Part shown: positions 59,336 to 64,000 of the stretch, in pieces
Layout of the letters: each line of letters begins with the position of its first letter
Numbering within the stretch: position 1 is the stretch's first letter
Assembly: GCF_030253575.1 (NCBI RefSeq)
Contig: NC_080564.1
Span: 7,546,501 to 7,610,500 of the forward strand
Direction: 5' to 3'
Length of the DNA: 64,000 nt
DNA from: Rhododendron vialii
Lineage: Eukaryota > Streptophyta > Magnoliopsida > Ericales > Ericaceae
Translations under genes and position numbers: made by a program
Notes under the pieces: generated by a model
What the model saw: only the letters and a program-made list of their open reading frames with translations
What the model was told of the DNA's origin: nothing
The model's database searches: none

Positions 59336-60405
59336 GGCCATCCATAGTGGCATAATCAAAAATGGATAACCAAAAGTTGACACATCAACTTTGATTATCC
59401 ATTTAAGAGGTTGCTAAGCTTAACAATGTTGAGGTCCACAATGGTCACTTCTAGTCTATAACTAAAATAAGGGATACACTACAATTTCACTCTCTCTCCC
59501 CTTGTGTTTTGCACCATTGATCACTTCCCTCCATTACACTTTTTTTTTTGACAAAAATATATCGATTTTCTCCTTTAATTTTGGGAAAAAAATTGGTGAC
59601 TTCCTTCCCTAATATTATGAATTTGGAAAAAAAATCATATACTCAAAAAAAAAAAAATAGATGTGTTTTTGAATTTGTAAAAAAATATAAGGTTCTTTAT
59701 GTACTCAACCACAAGGAGAGAAACGAAAAAAGAATAATAAAAAAAGGAAAAAAAAAGTGAAATATCTTAATGGGGCGATAAATGTTTTCCACCATTGATC
59801 ACTTCCCTCTATTACGTTTTTTTTTTGGCAAAAATATATTGATTTTCTCCCTTAATTTTGGAGAAAAAATTGGTGACTTCTTTCCCTCATATTATGAATT
59901 TGGAAAAAAAATCATGTACTCAAAAAAAAAAAAAAAACAGATGTGTTCTTGAATTTGTAAAAGAATGCAATGTTCTTCATGTACTCTACCACAAGGAGAG
60001 GAACGAAAAAGAATAAAATAAAAACGGGAAAAAAAGTGAAATACCTTAATCCGACGATAATGAGTTGAACTGTAAATGATCGAAAGATATGAGCTTTACT
60101 TTTGGAGGGAAAGAAAAAGAAAGAGTTCGTGACTGAAGAAAATGAGATATAGAGTAGGCAAAGAAAATAAGAAGAAAATACCATTTGAAACACGCGTGTA
60201 TATTAGAACCAGTTAACTTATGTGGTGTGATATCCACAAATTTTGATTATTGAAAAAGGTTGCTAGTTTTGGTTATCCAAAGCCCAAAATTTGATTATTT
60301 CTAAGAATGTTGTTAAGTTTGATTATACCATTGTGAGCTATCTTTTACCCAAATATTGTTAACTTTAAAAATAATTTACTTTTGATTATGCCACTGTGGA
60401 TGGCC
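59336..60405. mobile_element. 1.07-kb non-autonomous TIR element with TAA target sites
   Basis: The left end GGCCATCCATAGTGGCATAA and the inverse right end GGCCATCCACAGTGGCATAA extend as TIRs of about 30 bp. TAA flanks both sides (59333-59335 and 60406-60408), as in PIF/Harbinger insertions. The interior contains a tandem direct duplication of about 278 bp (59513-59790 and 59791-60060). No transposase is encoded. Confidence 0.88.
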
Positions 60406-61810
60406 TAAAGTCTTACGTTCAAAATCTTTCATGTACTATCAAATTTTTTGAAGTCTGTCCGTGCGGAGCATTTGTTCTGGCTTCAAGTGGGATCCCTATT
60501 AGTGGAGTTAGGTTTATGGTCCCCACAATAATCTGAGGTGCGCGTAAACTGCCCAAACACTTCATTGTGTGTGTAGCATTGTTAAATTATTTTTTGCTCT
60601 CTCTCATTCCTTCCCCTAATAACCAAATATAAGAATCCAAATTTAAAATTTCAAAAAAGTTACTAGTACTAAAAAACTCAATACATAGAGAGTTTTTTTT
60701 GGAAAATTATTTTCACAATTATTATTTTTTATTTTTATCCAAATGAATTTATAATATTGTACTTAAATGTGTGAAAAAAGTGCTTTGAATAAAGGGCAAA
60801 ATAAAAAATTTAAGTGGATAAAGACAAAAAAAAAAGTGTGAATTGTATAAAAAAGAGTCTAAAAATCAATTCTTTTTTTATATAAAAAAAATGTATATCT
60901 AATAGGAGTCGAATCTACATGGTGAGAGAGAGAGAGAGAGAGAGAGAGCAACACGGAGTGAAATTACAGCAAGTTCACACACTTTCATAACAACAACAAT
61001 TCTCTCCTTTTCCAAACAGACACCCAATAAAAACCAACTCCTCTCTTTCTACAAGACTAGGAAAATCTTCAAAGGTTGAGAGAGAGTCTTTCTTCTAGTC
61101 CTTCGAAACATATTTTCCATTTCTCCATATTTTGGCTCTACTTCGCAAGTACTAGTCATGGGTGTGGAATGTTGAACGTTGTAGCGAAATCCGAGAGAGA
61201 AATCTGTTTGGAGTAGCAAAAAGGAACAATCTTTGGTGGGATTTGTTCCTGAGAATTGGGTTTCAACGCTTTTCCCTTTTATTTTCGTGGGTTCTCTGTG
61301 ATTTTCTGAGCATTGTGTTGGGTGTTTTATAGATTCAAGACTTCGATTTTTGTTGGGTTTTGCAGAAGTCGAAAACCCAGTTGGGTTTTCCCATGATTTG
61401 CTGAGCATTGTGTTGGGCATTCCATAGATTTCAGAGTTCTCCTTTCTTAGCATTTATTTACAGTTATACATACAGTCATGAACATTTAATTACTGGGTAG
61501 TTTTTTATATCATTTAAGTCCTTGTTTGGTAGAGGAATTTGTATTATGTTAATTAAATCTTAAAAGAGATTCGCCTTGGTTTGCGTAACAGACAAATCAT
61601 TCAATTCTTGGATCAGGTTTACTCTCACAGTTGTTTCACCACATTAGAAGTTCTACCAATTAAAAAATCTGAGAGTCTGTTTGTTTCCAATTGTCTTCTC
61701 CATATCAGCAGCATCAAAAGTCCACATGTTGTGTCCATTTATGCGTTGAATTTGGGCATTGGAGTCAACCATTGTGGTAAATTTCAAGTCTTTTGTGGTT
61801 TCCACAATTG
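60406..61810. other. Fucosyltransferase promoter and leader
   Basis: A GA tract lies at 60923-60948. CT-rich and poorly structured sequence follows up to the ATG. The transcription start and possible leader introns cannot be placed. Confidence 0.45.
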
Positions 61811-64000
61811 ATGGTGTGGACAATGTGTAGACTAGAGAATTGTGATGGAAAGTGCAAGTGCAGGGATGAAGGGAGGGGGTTTAATAAGTTCTTGGGTGAA
61901 GGGAAGGGGGAAAGGCCCAAATTGATAGTTTTTCGTGGTCGCCGGATGAAGATGTGGATGATTCCTGGGATGATGACGATTTTGTTGTGGACTTGTGTTG
62001 TCCAGATGATGGGATTGGGTGAGGTTTTGGGGCCCAGATTGTTGAAGGGTTGGCCTTCTTGTTTTAGTCCTTCAGAGATGTTTTCAAATGACAAATTGCC
62101 TTCTCCTACACCCAGAGTTCTTCCTCCAAAAAGTGAGTATCAGGCTTTTGCACTTTTGGCTAGTTGTTTATTTTAACTTTTCAAGGTTTTTTCTTTTGTG
62201 ATGGGGAGAACTTTTCTGATTAGAGTAATTGATTTTGTGAGCAATGCTTGAACTTTTTCAGATTGTTGTAATTTGATTCTATTTCCAGAACAGTTTTCAA
62301 CAAAGGCTTATTTCTGAAAGCACAAACAATCACCCTTTTAATACTACATTTATTTCTGACTGAAACTGCTTTTGTTAATCTTTTGGGTGTTTTCTTGAAT
62401 TTGGTTTCCTTTCTACAACAAAATTTCTTGAAGTAAGTTTCAAAATCCATCGACAAAACGAGTTTCTTGAAAAAGTGTTTTGCGAAACTGATTCTGGAAA
62501 TATAGCCAAAGTCAGCCCCACTAGTTATTGGCTATCAGCTAAGTAGAATTGGTATGTTTGAGATATTTGATACTGCCATACTGGGATATTTGCGTGCCAA
62601 TTGCTGGTTAAAAACTATTTCCAGTATTTGATTCTGGAGATATATAGGAAAGTAACTGTAACTTGGGATTGATGTTTCTGTTTCGAGATTTTTGATCACT
62701 AGTACAACTTCCGTCAATCTGCTTTTGTTGCATTTATTTGTGTTTAATTTCTGTTGTGGTTCCTCAGTTCAGATAATCCAACTTGTTCTGTTGCAGGGTT
62801 GGCTTCTTTTGTGCACGAGGAGACAACTTTTATTTTATTGATGTCTTGTATTTATGATAGCTGTTTTATAGAAGCTTGTTCTTTCCGATGAGAACCAATT
62901 TGTTTAATTCGCAAAACAAACTTGCCGACCTGATAATTTCCTTTGGTGTCAACTGTTTTGGGCATATGACTCATATGTTGGTTTCAAATTTTCTCCTGTT
63001 AACTTGTAATTGGGAGGATTCTTATATAAGCTCTTATAGGGACTTTTTATGGCAGGAATTTATAAGAACAATGGTTATCTTATGGTCTCTTGCAATGGAG
63101 GACTCAACCAAATGCGAGCAGCAGTATGTTGCCAGTTACATTTATCATTATTTATCACTGACCATTCAAAAAATTTGTTTTCTGTCATTCGTTGAATTGT
63201 ATTTCTTCGGCTTTTGCTCTAACTTATGCATTTTCTCTTCAGATATGTGACATGGTTGTGATTGCCAGATATCTCAATGTCACTCTTGTTGTCCCAGAAC
63301 TGGACAAAACCTCCTTTTGGGCCGATCCAAGGTTTGCTCAATTATATCTGCTGCATTTAGTTGAATTTTAACATATCAGAACTGTTTCGTTATTCTTAGG
63401 TAGTGTTTGGTTGATTGGAATGAAGCTCAAACAGAATGGTCATTCTCTTGGGTTACTTATTCCCCTGTTTGGTTTGGTAAAAAAATTGACAGAATGTACA
63501 TTAGAATGAAATGAGCATTCTGGGTTAGGCGAATGCCCATTCAAACGAGGCCATTCCTTTCCAAAATCAGTCTAGCAAACCGAACACTACAGGTTATTTA
63601 GAGCTGTTAATATTATTTACCTATGTGGCAGTGAGTTCCAAGACATATTTGACATTGATCATTTCATTACATCATTGAGAGACGAGGTTAGAATATTGAA
63701 GGAGCTACCACCTCGGCTCAAGAAGAGAGTTGAACTGGGAATGTTCCACTCATTGCCACCTGTTAGTTGGTCCAACATTTCCTATTACCATAATCAGGTT
63801 AATTTCTTTATCTAGGTGCTGGAAATAGCTGCTGCTGCTTTTTTTCACAATGTCATGACCGACTTTTGAAATCTTCATAATCAGGTTCTTCCTCTGGTGA
63901 AAAAGCATAAAGTTGTGCATCTGAATAGAACTGATGCTCGCCTTGCTAATAATGGGCTTCCGATAGAGATTCAGAAGTTGCGATGTAGAGTAAATTTCAG
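61811..64000 (+). CDS. O-fucosyltransferase family protein (RRT-like, GT106), 3' end outside window
   Basis: Exons visible are 61811-62132, 63056-63123, 63243-63331, 63632-63797 and 63885 to the window edge. Phases are consistent throughout. ATG 61811 and ATG 61823 (MCRLENCDG) are in frame; the second may be the real start. A basic cytosolic tail, a single membrane anchor (residues about 48-68) and a luminal domain indicate a Golgi type II protein. The family motif NGGLNQMR is at residues 121-128, followed by [34 protein letters not shown] and [14 protein letters not shown]. Closest by memory is Arabidopsis At5g15740 (RRT1), which adds rhamnose to the rhamnogalacturonan I backbone of pectin. 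A MITE lies in intron 3. Confidence 0.92.
63400..63590. mobile_element. hAT-like MITE in fucosyltransferase intron 3
   Basis: The left end GTAGTGTTTGGTTGATTGGA and the inverse right end GTAGTGTTCGGTTTGCTAGA form imperfect TIRs over about 24 bp. The 191-bp interior is rich in GAATG/CATTC phrases. The target-site duplication is uncertain. Confidence 0.65.

Noticed and set aside
61049..61453. 134-codon minus-strand ORF upstream of the fucosyltransferase
   Set aside because: No family resemblance; overlaps the probable promoter/leader of the plus-strand gene.

Overview
This is a stretch of flowering-plant nuclear DNA, almost certainly from a eudicot. The evidence is multi-exon genes with GT-AG introns, plant-specific families (CHX antiporter, augmin AUG5, Pollen Ole e 1/extensin-like protein, GT106-type O-fucosyltransferase), AT-rich non-coding DNA and many plant transposons. 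The TE terminal types hint at Ericales, but I cannot fix the species. The summary names Arabidopsis loci from memory.

Layout. 1-4122 (-): CHX-type cation/H+ antiporter, C-terminus cut by the window edge. 6341/7970-11984 (+): DsbA-like (FrnE-type) thioredoxin-fold oxidoreductase. 13224-16195 (-): MGAVCCC-type RING-H2 E3 ligase. 20080-32519 (+): AUG5/HAUS5 augmin subunit, ten coding exons. 36859-38709 (+): secreted proline-rich Ole e 1 family protein with coding tandem repeats and a probable terminal frameshift. 40766-43164 (-): IMP3, the U3 snoRNP S4-domain protein. 49167-58097 (-): a young Sirevirus-like Ty1/copia retrotransposon with near-identical LTRs, a 5-bp TSD, broken pol, a small two-TM ORF in the env position and a nested solo LTR. 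61811-64000+ (+): RRT-like O-fucosyltransferase, 3' end outside the window.

The genes are independent housekeeping or cell-wall genes, not an operon. Their order is informative: DsbA-RING-AUG5 matches what I recall at Arabidopsis At5g38900-At5g38880, and RING-Ole e 1-IMP3-fucosyltransferase matches At5g15790-At5g15740. The window seems to keep an ancestral block that genome duplication and gene loss split in Arabidopsis.

Introns and intergenic DNA are full of small TEs: Stowaway, TTA/TAA-flanked (PIF/Harbinger-like) and hAT-like MITEs, a TRIM and its solo LTR, two SINE-like units, a LINE remnant and a split GC-rich TIR element. The points most worth checking are a CHX with its conserved Asn-Asp pair changed to Asn-Asn, an in-frame upstream exon that could add a presequence to the DsbA-like protein, and the env-position ORF of the copia element.
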